The notes under the pieces: model-generated
What the model was told of the DNA's origin: nothing
Databases searched by the model: none
What the model saw: the letters and a program-made list of their open reading frames with translations, nothing else
Made by a program: the position numbers and the translations under genes
Shown: piece by piece, positions 53,194-62,551 of the stretch
Layout of the letters: each line of letters starts with the position of its first letter
How positions within the stretch are numbered: the first letter of the stretch is position 1
Source: Haloferax mucosum ATCC BAA-1512
GTDB taxonomy: Archaea > Halobacteriota > Halobacteria > Halobacteriales > Haloferacaceae
Assembly: GCF_000337815.1 (NCBI RefSeq)
Contig: NZ_AOLN01000004.1
Location: 186,001-250,000 of the forward strand
Direction: 5' to 3'
DNA length: 64,000 nucleotides

Positions 53194-54645
53194 TCAGTGG
53201 ATGTTGAGGTTGATGTTCTTCGCTTGGGTGAACTCACGGACGGCTTCTTCGCCCTGTTCGCGCCCGTGACCGCTCTGTTTCGTGCCGCCGAACGGCGTCT
53301 GTGGGAACGTCACCGGGTACTCGTTGACGCTGACCATCCCGTAGTCGAGCGCGCCCGCGACCTGGTGGGCACGAGAGAGTCCGTTCGTCCAGATGCCCGC
53401 GAGCAGTCCGTACGGCGAGTCGTTGGCGATTTCGATTGCCTCGTCTTGGTCGTCGAACTCGATGACAGAAAGCACCGGGCCGAAGATTTCCTCGCGTGCG
53501 ACCGTCATGTCGTTTGTCACGTCGGTCAGAACGGTGGGTTCGACGAAGTAGCCGTCTTCTTTGTCCGCGGGGCGGCCGCCGCCGCAGGCGATAGTCGCTC
53601 CCTCGTCGGTTCCGATGGAGATGTATTCGAGGATGTCCGCCTGATGGGATTCGCTGACGACCGGTCCCATACGGCCGTCGTCGTCGATACCAGAGCCGAG
53701 GGGTGTCGATTCGGCGCGCTGGACGATTTTCTCGACGAGTTCGCCCGCGACGTCCTCGTGGACGAGCAGTCGAGACCCGGCCCAGCACATCTGTCCGGCG
53801 TTCATGAAGATGCCGTAGTGGACGCCTTTCGCGGCGGCGTCGAGGTCCGCGTCGGGGAAGACGATGTTCGGGCCTTTGCCGCCGAGTTCGAGCGTGACGC
53901 CGGTGACGTTCTGGGCCGCATCGGCCATGACTCGCTTGCCGATTTCGGTACTGCCGGTGAACGTGACGTGTTCGACGTCGGGGTGAGAGGCGACCGCCGA
54001 CCCGGCACCCGACCCGGTTCCGGGAACGACGTTCACGACGCCGTCCGGAAGGCCGGCCGCTTCCGCGGCGAGACCGTAGTAGAGCGCGGAAAGCGGGGTC
54101 TGACTGGACGGTTTCAGTACCGCCGAGTTGCCGCAGGCGAGCGCGGGTGCGAGACTCCGACCCGCGAGTTGGAACGGGTAGTTCCACGGGACGATGTGTC
54201 CGGTGACGCCGAGCGGTTCGCGTGTCGTGTAGTTGACGCGCTGTCCGGGAACCGGGTTGTAATCACCCGTCACCTTGTCCGTCCAGCCGGCGTAGTACCG
54301 GAAGGTGTCGATGACCATCTGCACTTCCATGCCGGCCTCGAACGGCGTCTTGCCGTTGTCGTGGGATTCGACGAGCGTAATCTCGTCTTTCCGGTCTTCG
54401 ATGGCGTCGGCCATCGCGTTGAGCAGTTGGCCGCGCTCGGAAGGGCCCATGGTTCGCCACTCACTGCCGCGGGCCGCGGCGTCCGTCGCGGCCTCGACGG
54501 CGGCGTCAACGTCCGACTCGCCAGCACAGGCGACCGTAGCGTACAGTTCCTCCGTCGCGGGGTCGTGTGTCTCGATGGTCGCGTCCGATTCTGCGTCTAC
54601 CCAATCTCCGTCGATGTAGAGACTCGTCGGGCCACTGTATTCCAT
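53194..54645 (-). CDS. aldehyde dehydrogenase (NAD(P)-dependent)
   Basis: 483 aa from ATG 54645. Catalytic Cys in NAGQMCWAGSRLL, general-base Glu in TLELGGKGPN, cofactor motif TFTGSTEIGKRV, and HIVPWNYPFQLAGRSLAPAL. It belongs to the betaine/aromatic aldehyde dehydrogenase group. In this locus two roles are reasonable: oxidising phenylacetaldehyde to phenylacetate, or the ring-opening aldehyde oxidation normally done by the PaaZ dehydrogenase half. It is convergent with the paaABCD operon. Confidence 0.9.
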   Translation of the reverse strand: MEYSGPTSLYIDGDWVDAESDATIETHDPATEELYATVACAGESDVDAAVEAATDAAARGSEWRTMGPSERGQLLNAMADAIEDRKDEITLVESHDNGKTPFEAGMEVQMVIDTFRYYAGWTDKVTGDYNPVPGQRVNYTTREPLGVTGHIVPWNYPFQLAGRSLAPALACGNSAVLKPSSQTPLSALYYGLAAEAAGLPDGVVNVVPGTGSGAGSAVASHPDVEHVTFTGSTEIGKRVMADAAQNVTGVTLELGGKGPNIVFPDADLDAAAKGVHYGIFMNAGQMCWAGSRLLVHEDVAGELVEKIVQRAESTPLGSGIDDDGRMGPVVSESHQADILEYISIGTDEGATIACGGGRPADKEDGYFVEPTVLTDVTNDMTVAREEIFGPVLSVIEFDDQDEAIEIANDSPYGLLAGIWTNGLSRAHQVAGALDYGMVSVNEYPVTFPQTPFGGTKQSGHGREQGEEAVREFTQAKNINLNIH

Positions 54646-54750
54646 TACATCGTAGCGTTCCACCCGAGATTATTAATTATTGTTGGTTACTGTAGTGATG
54701 GTGATACCGCCGGATTCGGTTCGGCCGGTAGAGAGCGCGTCGTAAAGTCG

Positions 54751-55134
54751 TTAGCCGGTCTTGTACACGCCTCTCGCGGTTGCGATGTGACTGCCGTCGG
54801 TCGCGTACACGTCTACATCGACGGTTCCGACATCGCCACCGAGTCGGGCCACGTCGGCCTCGGCGCGCAGGTCGCCGGTCCCGGCGTTCAGGTAGTCGAT
54901 TCGCATGTCGATGGTGGGGACCGGTTGGTCAACCTCGCTCACGAGCGCCGCACCGCCGATGGTGTCCGCGAGAGTGAACGTGACGCCACCGTGGGCCATC
55001 ACGGTGTCCGCGTTCCACGACAGTTCTTCGCGCATCTCGATGTAGCCTTCCGCGTGTCCATCTACCGCTTCGGTGACTTCGACGCCGAGCAACCGCGCGA
55101 ACGGCATGCTCTCGAAGAACTCCTCGATGTCCAT
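54751..55134 (-). CDS. PaaI-like hot-dog thioesterase
   Basis: 127 aa. The hot-dog fold motif MAHGGVTFTLADTIGGAAL carries the H-G-G and L-A-D residues of PaaI-type acyl-CoA thioesterases, and MRIDYLNAGTGDLRAEADV is the next strand pair. PaaI releases CoA from dead-end ring-hydroxylated or epoxidised CoA esters. Starts 490 nt upstream of the aldehyde dehydrogenase on the same strand. Confidence 0.88.
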   Translation of the reverse strand: MDIEEFFESMPFARLLGVEVTEAVDGHAEGYIEMREELSWNADTVMAHGGVTFTLADTIGGAALVSEVDQPVPTIDMRIDYLNAGTGDLRAEADVARLGGDVGTVDVDVYATDGSHIATARGVYKTG

Positions 55135-55288
55135 AGTTGTCTATTTCAGGCGGTTGTTAAGTTCGTTTCGTCGGTCGAAGCCGAGTTCGGTGCATCCAAC
55201 GGGGGTACCTGCCGAGTTCGGTGAGTCCAGCAGGGACGCGCGTTCCGAGTCCGACGAGTCTCGCTAACCGGGACCATCGCCAGCCGAA

Positions 55289-56590
55289 TCACCGATGGTC
55301 GTAGACGCGCCGGACTTTCCCGACCGCGGTCCGTTCGATACTACCCGCGTCAACGAGGTCGATTTCGTCCGGCGTGAACCCGAGTACGTCCGAGAGCCGC
55401 TTTCGAATGCGGCGTTCGAGGTCGGCAATCGACCCGTCGAAATCCTCGACGAGTTCGACAGTCAGGTCGAGTCGGTCGAGGCTGTCGTCGCGTCGGAGGT
55501 CGATTCGGTAGTGCGGCGCGACCTCGTCGAATTCGAGGACGACCGATTCGACCTCGCTCGGGTAGAAGTTGACCCCGCGGACGATGAGCAGGTCGTCGGC
55601 GCGCCCGGTGACGCCATCCATCCGAACGCAGGTTCGGCCGCACTCGCAAGTCTCGGAGTCGAGGGTCGTGAGGTCGCCCGTCCGGTAGCGTAAAACGGGG
55701 AGTGCGTCTTTCGTTAGCGTGGTCAACACGAGTTCGCCCTCCTCGCCTTCCGCGACCGGGTCGCCCGTGTCGGGGTCGATAACCTCGGGATAGAAGTGGT
55801 CTTCCCAGATGTGCATTCCGGCCTGTTCGGAGCATTCGACGGCGACACCGGGACCGATGATTTCCGAGAGACCGTAGTTTTCGACCGCGAGCGCGTCGAA
55901 TTTGGTCTCGATTTCGTTTCGCATCGGCTCGGTACACGGTTCCGCACCGTAGAGAATCACCGACAGTGGGAGGTCGGCCGGGTCGTATCCCATGTCGTCG
56001 GCGACTTCTGCGAGGTAAAGCGCGTAGGAGGGTGTGAGACAGATGGCGTCGCTTTCGAGGTCGGCGAGCATCTCGACTTGTCGTTGGGTGTTGCCGCCGC
56101 CGGTCGGGACGACCGCCATTCCCATCGCGGTCGCCCCGTCGTGGAAGCCGAGACCACCGGTGAAGAGACCGTAGCTGTACGCGTTCTGCAGTGAGTCGTC
56201 GCTCGTCAGCCCAGCACCGCGGAAGCCGCGGGCCATCACGTCGCGCCAGATTGCGAGGTCGTCGCGGGTGTAGCCGACGATTTTAGGCTTACCTGTCGTT
56301 CCCGACGATGCGTGAATCCGAACCACGTCGTCCATCTCGACCGCGAACATGCCCGTCGGGTAGTTGTCGCGGAAATCCTCTTTCGTCGTAAACGGGAGCT
56401 TCGAGAGGTCTTCGACGCTCTCGATGTCGTCCGGCGTCAACCCGTGTTCGTCGAACGTCTCGCGGTAGAAATCGACGTTCTCGTAGGCGTGTCGAACCAC
56501 CCGCCGAAGCCGCCGGTTCTGCAAGCGGCGCAACTCCGGTCTCGGAAGTCGCGTCGGGTCGGCCTCGTCGCTGGAACTCATCGCCTGCAT
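55289..56590 (-). CDS. paaK: phenylacetate-CoA ligase
   Basis: 433 aa. The adenylate-forming motif SSGTTGKPKIVGYT (95 onward), YSYGLFTGGLGFHDGA, ENYGLSEIIGPGVA and the late lysine region GRADDLLIVRGVNFYPSEVE identify PaaK. It converts phenylacetate, ATP and CoA to phenylacetyl-CoA, the entry step of the pathway. Length and motifs agree with bacterial PaaK. ATG 56581 (MSSSDE) is an alternative start. It follows the Liv-type transporter operon by 71 nt, so co-transcription is possible. Confidence 0.92.
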   Translation of the reverse strand: MQAMSSSDEADPTRLPRPELRRLQNRRLRRVVRHAYENVDFYRETFDEHGLTPDDIESVEDLSKLPFTTKEDFRDNYPTGMFAVEMDDVVRIHASSGTTGKPKIVGYTRDDLAIWRDVMARGFRGAGLTSDDSLQNAYSYGLFTGGLGFHDGATAMGMAVVPTGGGNTQRQVEMLADLESDAICLTPSYALYLAEVADDMGYDPADLPLSVILYGAEPCTEPMRNEIETKFDALAVENYGLSEIIGPGVAVECSEQAGMHIWEDHFYPEVIDPDTGDPVAEGEEGELVLTTLTKDALPVLRYRTGDLTTLDSETCECGRTCVRMDGVTGRADDLLIVRGVNFYPSEVESVVLEFDEVAPHYRIDLRRDDSLDRLDLTVELVEDFDGSIADLERRIRKRLSDVLGFTPDEIDLVDAGSIERTAVGKVRRVYDHR

Positions 56591-56661
56591 GTCGTCGGTA
56601 CGTTCACAAAAGATTATTCACGACCAGGTGGTGCGACCGAAACGGGAACCGAGACCGCGGG

Positions 56662-57390
56662 TTAGTCGGCGACCGAGACGCCGAGGTAGCGGTCGAGGAT
56701 TTCGTCGGCGGCCGCAACCTCGTCGGACGGGCCTTCGTGGACGACCTGTCCTTTGTCGAGGATGTACACGTAGTCGGCGATGTCGAGGGCGACTTGGACG
56801 TTCTGTTCGACGAGGAGAATCGTCGCGCCCTCGTCGTTCAGTTCCTCGACTTTCCGTTGAACTTGCTTGACGATAGACGGTGCGAGTCCCTCGGTCGGTT
56901 CGTCCAGCATCAACAGGTCCGGCGCGGAGACGAGCGCGCGAGCGATTGCGAGCATCTGCTGTTCGCCGCCGGAGAGGGCCGCGCCCTTGCTGTTTCGGTG
57001 CCGCGAGAGGTTCTCGAACTCGCCGACGATTGCTTCGACCGACGGCTTGGCAGTGTCTCGTCGGCCGCCGAGACGGCCGATTTCGATGTTCTCCGTGACG
57101 GTTAACCCCGGGAAGATACGCCGTTCTTCGGGAACGAGCGCGATGCCTTCGCGGGCGGTCTTCTCCGGTGAGAGCGCGGTAATGTCGGTCCCGTCGAACG
57201 TGACCGACCCGGCGGCGGGTGACACGCTCCCGAGGATGCTCCGGAGCGTCGTCGTCTTTCCGACGCCGTTGCGACCGATGAGCGTGACGACCGACCCGGC
57301 CGGAACGTCGAGGTCCACACCCTGGAGGACGCGAGTCGAACCGTAGCCCGAGACGAGCCCTCGAACCGACAGCAGTGGGTCGGCGCTCAC
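56662..57390 (-). CDS. livF: Liv-type ABC transporter ATPase (LivF family)
   Basis: 242 aa. Walker A GRNGVGKT (39-46), signature ALSGGEQQMLAIARAL, Walker B LLMLDEPTEGLAP. The ending VHEGPSDEV is typical of LivF. The ATG overlaps the livG stop by 4 nt. It works with the LivG partner on the fused permease. Confidence 0.9.
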   Translation of the reverse strand: MSADPLLSVRGLVSGYGSTRVLQGVDLDVPAGSVVTLIGRNGVGKTTTLRSILGSVSPAAGSVTFDGTDITALSPEKTAREGIALVPEERRIFPGLTVTENIEIGRLGGRRDTAKPSVEAIVGEFENLSRHRNSKGAALSGGEQQMLAIARALVSAPDLLMLDEPTEGLAPSIVKQVQRKVEELNDEGATILLVEQNVQVALDIADYVYILDKGQVVHEGPSDEVAAADEILDRYLGVSVAD

Positions 57391-58151
57391 GCCTCGACAC
57401 CCCCAAAGTACGCCTCACGGACGTCCGGGTCCTCCGAGACGGCGTCCGGCGTCCCTTCGGCCAAGACCGCCCCCCTGTGGAGTACCGTAATGCGGTCCGA
57501 GACGCGCATCACGAGGTCGATGTCGTGTTCGATGAGAAGTAACGTCCGGTCCGAAAGCACCTCGTCGATGAGGTCCATCGTCGCTCGCGTCTCCTCGGCG
57601 CTCATGCCCGCGGTCGGTTCGTCGAGCAAGACCATATCCGGGTCCGTTGCGAGCACGATAGCGATTTCGAGGCGGCGTTTGTCGCCGTAGGCGAGCACGT
57701 CCGCCGGTTCGTCGCCCCGGCCCAACAACCCAGAGCGGTCGAGCACGCGGTCTGTGTGTTCGTTGACGTCGTCGAAGGAGGTGGCTCGCTGGAGGAACTC
57801 TTCGACGGGTTTGAATCCGCCCTCGCGGGCGGCCTGCGCGGCGAGTCGAACGTTCTCGCGGACCGTAAGCCCCGAAAAGACGTTCGTGATCTGGAACGAG
57901 CGACCGAGGCCGCGGCGAACGCGTTGGTGCGGCGGAAGGCCGGTTACGTCCTCACCGTTGAACGTCACCGTCCCGTGGGTCGGGCGAAGCGCGCCGGTGA
58001 GGAGATTGAACGTCGTCGTCTTCCCGGCCCCGTTGGGACCGATGAGACTCCGGAACTCGCCTTGTTCGACTTCGAGGTTCACGTCGTCAACGGCGACGAG
58101 GTTACCGAACTCCTTCGTGAGGTCTGTCGTCTGTAATATCGGGTCAGTCAT
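57387..58151 (-). CDS. livG: Liv-type ABC transporter ATPase (LivG family)
   Basis: 254 aa. Walker A GPNGAGKT (38-45), the LivG-specific insert after RGLGRSFQITNVFSGLTVRE, and Walker B MVLLDEPTAGMS. Overlaps the permease stop by 8 nt and the livF start by 4 nt, so the operon is tightly coupled. Confidence 0.9.
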   Translation of the reverse strand: MTDPILQTTDLTKEFGNLVAVDDVNLEVEQGEFRSLIGPNGAGKTTTFNLLTGALRPTHGTVTFNGEDVTGLPPHQRVRRGLGRSFQITNVFSGLTVRENVRLAAQAAREGGFKPVEEFLQRATSFDDVNEHTDRVLDRSGLLGRGDEPADVLAYGDKRRLEIAIVLATDPDMVLLDEPTAGMSAEETRATMDLIDEVLSDRTLLLIEHDIDLVMRVSDRITVLHRGAVLAEGTPDAVSEDPDVREAYFGGVEA

Positions 58152-60120
58152 GTTGTTCTACCTCCGCTTCTTTGACGCCGGTTCGGTCACGAATCACGGG
58201 ACCGACCATCGGGTGTTCGGCCACCGTCTGCGGGAGCGACACGAGTCCCCGCGGGACGAAGATGACGAAGAGGACGAACAGCACGCCGATGACGAGTTGC
58301 CACTGCTCAATGTACGACGAGAGGATGTCCTCCGCGGCGACGAAGACACCCGCACCGAGCATCGGCCCGTAAAGCGTCCCCATGCCGCCGAGAACGGTCA
58401 TGACGATGACCTCGCCGGAGTTTATCCAGTGGAGGAACGACGGGGCGACGTAGCCGTTGTTGGCGGCGAACAGCCCGCCCGCGAGCCCGGCGAGACCGCC
58501 GGAGACGACGAAGGCGCGGCGCTTGTAGGCCGTCACGTCGTACCCGATGAACGACGCTCGCTCCTCGCTTTCGCGGATGGACTGCAAGACGGTTCCGAAG
58601 GGAGCGCGAATGAGGCGTCGAGCCAGCAGGTACGACCCAACGACGACCGCGAGAAGGAAGTAGTACTGGACGATACCGCCGTCGAGCGTGAAGACACCGA
58701 GCGGGACCTCGAACTCCCGGGGGTCGATGCCGAGACCTGCGAGCCCGTAGAACACGTCCACGCCGAAGAGACCGTCAGACCCGCCAGTGAAGTCGAACTT
58801 GAACACGGCGTTGTAGAACAACTCCGCGAATCCGAGGGTAATCATGGCGAAAAACACCCCCGACACGCGTATCGAGAGATAGCCGACACCCCACGCGATG
58901 GCCGCACAGACCGCGACAGCGACGAGAAGTGCGACGAGCACCGACGGCGAGACGTGCATGAGCGTCAGGACCGAGGCGTACGCGCCGACGCCGTAGAACA
59001 GCGTGTGGCCGAGCGAGACGAGGCCCGCATAGCCGAGCACGAGGTCCAGACTGAGCGCGAACAGCGCCCAGATGAGGATGTCTTCGAGGAGCGTCACGGA
59101 GTAGGTGACGCCCGTCAACTCGGCGAAGAAGGGAACGACCACGAGCACGCCGACGGCGGCGTAGCCGATTTTCGCTCGCGTTTCGGACGACAACACCCCG
59201 CCGCCGGACCCGTGGAGGAGCGCGCCGTCGTGGTGTTCGCCGCCGCCGATGCTCGTTCCGAACAGCCCCGTGGGGCGGACGACGAGCACGGCAATCATGA
59301 GCAGGAAGACGATGAGACCCTCCAAAAACGGCGTGTACGTACGGGCGAACGTCTGGACGAGTCCGACGAACAGTCCGCCGACGACCGCGCCGCGGAACGA
59401 CCCGAGACCGCCGAGCACGACGATGACGAACGCCGGGATGATGACGCTCGACCCCATCGTCGGGCTGACGTTCTGGTACGCACCGAGGACGATACCGGCC
59501 ACGCCCGCGAGCGCCGCGCCGAACCCGAAGGTCAGCGTGTAGTAGCGGTCGATGTTGATGCCGAGATTACGGACCATCTCGCGGTCCTCCGACCCGGCGC
59601 GGATAATCATCCCGAAGCGGGTGCGGTTCAGGAGGAGCCACGTCCCGAGTGCGAGCGCCGACCCGAAGATGATGATGCCGTAGTTATACAGCGAGTAGTT
59701 GAACCCGAACAGCGCGACCGGTTGGTCGAGCACCGACGGGATGGGAAACGGCTGGGCCGACTTGCCCCACACCGACGTGATGAGGTCGTTGATGATGAGA
59801 ACGAGTCCGAACGTCAAGAGGATGTGGTACAGCGGGTCGCGGCCGTACAGTCGCTTGACAGTGAGTCGTTCGATAGCCATACCGATGACGCCGACGAGCA
59901 GGGGTGCGACGACGAGGGCGACCCAGAAGCCCGCGCCGCCGAGCGGTCCGGCGATGGCGAACGCGAAGTACGCGCCGAGGGCGAACAACTCGCCGTGGGC
60001 GAAGTTGATGACGTCCATGACGCCGAAGATGATGGACAGCCCCGCCGCGAGAAGGACGTAGACCATGCCGACGACCAGCCCGTTGAGAACCTGCTCTGCG
60101 ACTGCGCTGGCGACAGACAT
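58144..60120 (-). CDS. fused LivH-LivM permease of a Liv-type ABC transporter
   Basis: 658 aa. Residues 1-300 are LivH-like (VLNGLVVGMVYVLLAAGLSI, INFAHGELFALGAYFAF, GAVVGGLFVGLVQTFA). After a Gly/His-rich linker at about 300-325 (GGGEHHDGALLHGSGGG), residues 330-640 are LivM-like (LDLVLGYAGLVSLGHTLFYG, ANNGYVAPSFLHW). Both permeases are normally separate polypeptides. Its start is 1 nt from the binding-protein stop. Substrate may be an aromatic or branched carboxylate, inferred from position next to paaK. Confidence 0.9.
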   Translation of the reverse strand: MSVASAVAEQVLNGLVVGMVYVLLAAGLSIIFGVMDVINFAHGELFALGAYFAFAIAGPLGGAGFWVALVVAPLLVGVIGMAIERLTVKRLYGRDPLYHILLTFGLVLIINDLITSVWGKSAQPFPIPSVLDQPVALFGFNYSLYNYGIIIFGSALALGTWLLLNRTRFGMIIRAGSEDREMVRNLGINIDRYYTLTFGFGAALAGVAGIVLGAYQNVSPTMGSSVIIPAFVIVVLGGLGSFRGAVVGGLFVGLVQTFARTYTPFLEGLIVFLLMIAVLVVRPTGLFGTSIGGGEHHDGALLHGSGGGVLSSETRAKIGYAAVGVLVVVPFFAELTGVTYSVTLLEDILIWALFALSLDLVLGYAGLVSLGHTLFYGVGAYASVLTLMHVSPSVLVALLVAVAVCAAIAWGVGYLSIRVSGVFFAMITLGFAELFYNAVFKFDFTGGSDGLFGVDVFYGLAGLGIDPREFEVPLGVFTLDGGIVQYYFLLAVVVGSYLLARRLIRAPFGTVLQSIRESEERASFIGYDVTAYKRRAFVVSGGLAGLAGGLFAANNGYVAPSFLHWINSGEVIVMTVLGGMGTLYGPMLGAGVFVAAEDILSSYIEQWQLVIGVLFVLFVIFVPRGLVSLPQTVAEHPMVGPVIRDRTGVKEAEVEQHD

Positions 60121-60121
60121 A

Positions 60122-61381
60122 CTAGAGGGTGCAACCGAGTTCGCCGCAGTCGGGGAGCGCGTCCACGCCGTCTATCATCTCGCCGAGTTCGACGGCCGCG
60201 GGCCCGCTTCCACCCTCGGGGGCGACGAGTTCGCCCGGCCACACCGGGTTCATCGCCTGGTGGTCGCAGTCGCGGAACTGGTTCGGCCCGAGTATCGTAT
60301 CCATCTCCAAGCCCGGAAGCACGTCTTTGACTTCCGCCGGGTCGGTCGAACCCGCCTCCGCGATACCGCGGGCGGTCATCCGAATCGACATGTACGCCGC
60401 CCGCGCGAAGTTGTCGGGCATCGCATCGTATTCGCTCTGATAGGCCTCGACGAACGACTGGTTGTCGCCGGTTTCGAGCGACGGCAGGTAGCGGACGCCG
60501 CCGTAGGTTCCGTAGGCCGCCTCACCGAGCGCGCCGCGGACGACCGAGAAGGTCATCGTCGGCGACATGAGATTGACGTTTTCTTTGAGGCCCTGACTGG
60601 CCGCCTGCTTGACGAAGTTGATGAGGTCGCCGCCGGTCATGCCGAGGACGGCGACGTCGGCGTCGGAGTTGGAGATTTGACTAACGTAGGAGTTGTAGTT
60701 GGTCGAGCCGAGTTGTGACCGACTGCGACCGACGACTTCGATGTCGTGGCCGTCCCGCATACGCGTTTCGACGCGTTCCATCACCGATTCGCCGTAAGCG
60801 TAGTCGGCGATGTGGAACCAGACGTTCGTGCCGAGGTTCTCGGCGGTGTAGTCGGAGACGGCTTCGGCCATCTGCGCGGTGTTCGTCTCCGCTCGGAAGA
60901 CCCACTCGTTACAGTTCGACCCGGTGATTGGAACCGCCGCTCCGCCGGGATTGTACAACACTTCTTCCTCCGCGGCGAACTCGTTGAGCGCGAGCGCGAC
61001 GCTGGACGAAATCGCACCCATGAGATACGACGCGCCGTCCTGTTCGACGACCGACTGCGCCCGTCGACGACCGGTCGATGGGTCGGCTTCGGTGTCCTCG
61101 TAGACCCCCGTGATTTCCACGTCGATGTCGTCGTTCTCGTTGACGTGGCGGATAGCAAGTTCGGCTCCGTTTCGCTGTCCGACCGCGAGGCCACCATAGG
61201 GACCAGTCATCGGACTTATGACCCCGTACGTGATGGCGTTTGTCCCGCCCCCGCCAGCGTCTCCGAGACAGCCTGCGACGCCGGTCAGTCCGGTCATGCC
61301 AGCCAGCCCCGCCGCTTGTACGAACCGCCGTCGTGACGGACGTGGCTCACCGCCACCAATGGATGAGTTATCGTCTCTCAT
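60122..61381 (-). CDS. Liv-type ABC transporter substrate-binding lipoprotein
   Basis: 419 aa from ATG 61381. Tat signal (SRRRFVQAAGLAGM, residues 16-29) and lipobox GVAGC with C38. The binding domain is the LivK/urea/aromatic-acid type (ITYGVISPMTGPYGGLAVGQ, GAISSSVALALNEF, AVPITGSNCNEWVFRAETN). It heads the livK-HM-G-F operon. In some bacteria such proteins bind aromatic acids; phenylacetate is a reasonable guess here. Confidence 0.9.
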   Translation of the reverse strand: MRDDNSSIGGGEPRPSRRRFVQAAGLAGMTGLTGVAGCLGDAGGGGTNAITYGVISPMTGPYGGLAVGQRNGAELAIRHVNENDDIDVEITGVYEDTEADPSTGRRRAQSVVEQDGASYLMGAISSSVALALNEFAAEEEVLYNPGGAAVPITGSNCNEWVFRAETNTAQMAEAVSDYTAENLGTNVWFHIADYAYGESVMERVETRMRDGHDIEVVGRSRSQLGSTNYNSYVSQISNSDADVAVLGMTGGDLINFVKQAASQGLKENVNLMSPTMTFSVVRGALGEAAYGTYGGVRYLPSLETGDNQSFVEAYQSEYDAMPDNFARAAYMSIRMTARGIAEAGSTDPAEVKDVLPGLEMDTILGPNQFRDCDHQAMNPVWPGELVAPEGGSGPAAVELGEMIDGVDALPDCGELGCTL

Positions 61382-61492
61382 GGTTTGTATGTTCACATGT
61401 AACATGAAAACTATCACGTTTAAAGGTTTGCGTTAAGTGAGAGACACGAATCGCGCGACAGTCAGCCGAAAACCCGAAAAGAGACGAAGAGG

Positions 61493-62497
61493 TCAGGCGA
61501 CGCGCGGAGCGACCTCTTCGCCGAGTCGCTGGATACACTCCACCATCCGGTCGGTGCCGATGCCGGGGTGGTACGTGCGGAAGATGAAGTGAATGTCGTC
61601 GCCGAGCGCGTCGCGGTAGCGGTCAAGTTCCGCCACGACGTCGTCCGGGGTGCCGAATATCGCCTGTTCTTTCAGTTCGTCTCGCCGCTCTGCGGAGAGT
61701 TCGGATACCTTCTCGCCGGAGAAGATTTCGGCATATCGACGCTGGAGGTAGAGATAACCGTCTTTCATCGCGTCCCACGCCGCCGCTTTAGAGTCGCCGA
61801 CGAACCCGTGTTGGAGCACGTAGATGGTGAAATCCCCGTCAAGGCCCTCCTCTTCACGGACGTTTCTGATGTCCTCGACTCGTTTTTTCAGGCCGCCGAG
61901 AGAGAGCGACGACGGCGCACACCACGCGTCGGCCGTTCGTGCCGCCCGACGAACCGCAGGTTTCGCCGACCCGCCGAGCATAATCGGGACGTCGTGGGCC
62001 GGTTTCGGCGTCACGTCGGCACCGTTTGCGCCCTCGTGAAACCGCGATTTGTGTTCGATTGGCCCATCAGACCACGCGTCGCGGACGAGCGAGACAGTAT
62101 CGGCAAGTCTGTCAACCCGCTCGTCCCGCGGGACGTCGAAGGCGTCGAACTCGCGGGGGTTCGACCCGATTGAGAGGCCGAGTGTCGTTCGCCCGCCCGA
62201 AAGGAGGTCAACCGTCGCGGTGTCCTCGGCGAGTCGAATCGGGTCGTAAAGCGGCGCGAGCGCGATACACGTCCCGAGTTCGATATTCTCGGTCGTCGCG
62301 GCGAGCGCTCCAAGCGCAGGCATCGTTCCCGAGAGGTAGCCGTCCTCCATGAAGTGGTGTTCCGAGACCCACGCGCTTTCGAGGCCGGAGTCGTCGATTG
62401 CGCGCCCGAGCGTGAGCATCTCGTCGTACAACTCCGCCATCGGTCGGTCGTCGTCTGGCCGTCGCTGACAGGTGAACAGGCCGGTCCCGAGCTTCAT
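61493..62497 (-). CDS. LLM-class (F420-type) oxidoreductase
   Basis: 334 aa. MKLGTGLFTCQRRPDDDRPM, then ESAWVSEHHFMEDGYLSGTM and GLSIGSNPREFDAFDVPRDE indicate the luciferase-like TIM barrel of the coenzyme-F420/FMN family. The late segment IYVLQHGFVGDSKAAAWDAM is also typical. Haloarchaea make F420, so an F420-dependent reductase or monooxygenase is likely. The substrate is unknown. Confidence 0.85.
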   Translation of the reverse strand: MKLGTGLFTCQRRPDDDRPMAELYDEMLTLGRAIDDSGLESAWVSEHHFMEDGYLSGTMPALGALAATTENIELGTCIALAPLYDPIRLAEDTATVDLLSGGRTTLGLSIGSNPREFDAFDVPRDERVDRLADTVSLVRDAWSDGPIEHKSRFHEGANGADVTPKPAHDVPIMLGGSAKPAVRRAARTADAWCAPSSLSLGGLKKRVEDIRNVREEEGLDGDFTIYVLQHGFVGDSKAAAWDAMKDGYLYLQRRYAEIFSGEKVSELSAERRDELKEQAIFGTPDDVVAELDRYRDALGDDIHFIFRTYHPGIGTDRMVECIQRLGEEVAPRVA

Positions 62498-62551
62498 GCT
62501 CGTGAGTCTCTACCTCGGCTATTAATAGTTAGGAACGACGAAGGTGTACCG

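Noticed and set aside
53197-55224. A 675-codon open frame antisense to the aldehyde dehydrogenase and thioesterase
   Set aside because: Shadow of the opposite-strand genes; both minus-strand proteins have complete family motifs.
57754-60330. An 858-codon open frame antisense to the Liv transporter genes
   Set aside because: It mirrors the GC-rich codon pattern of livG and the LivH-LivM permease, has a highly biased Arg/Asp/Glu composition and shows no domain.
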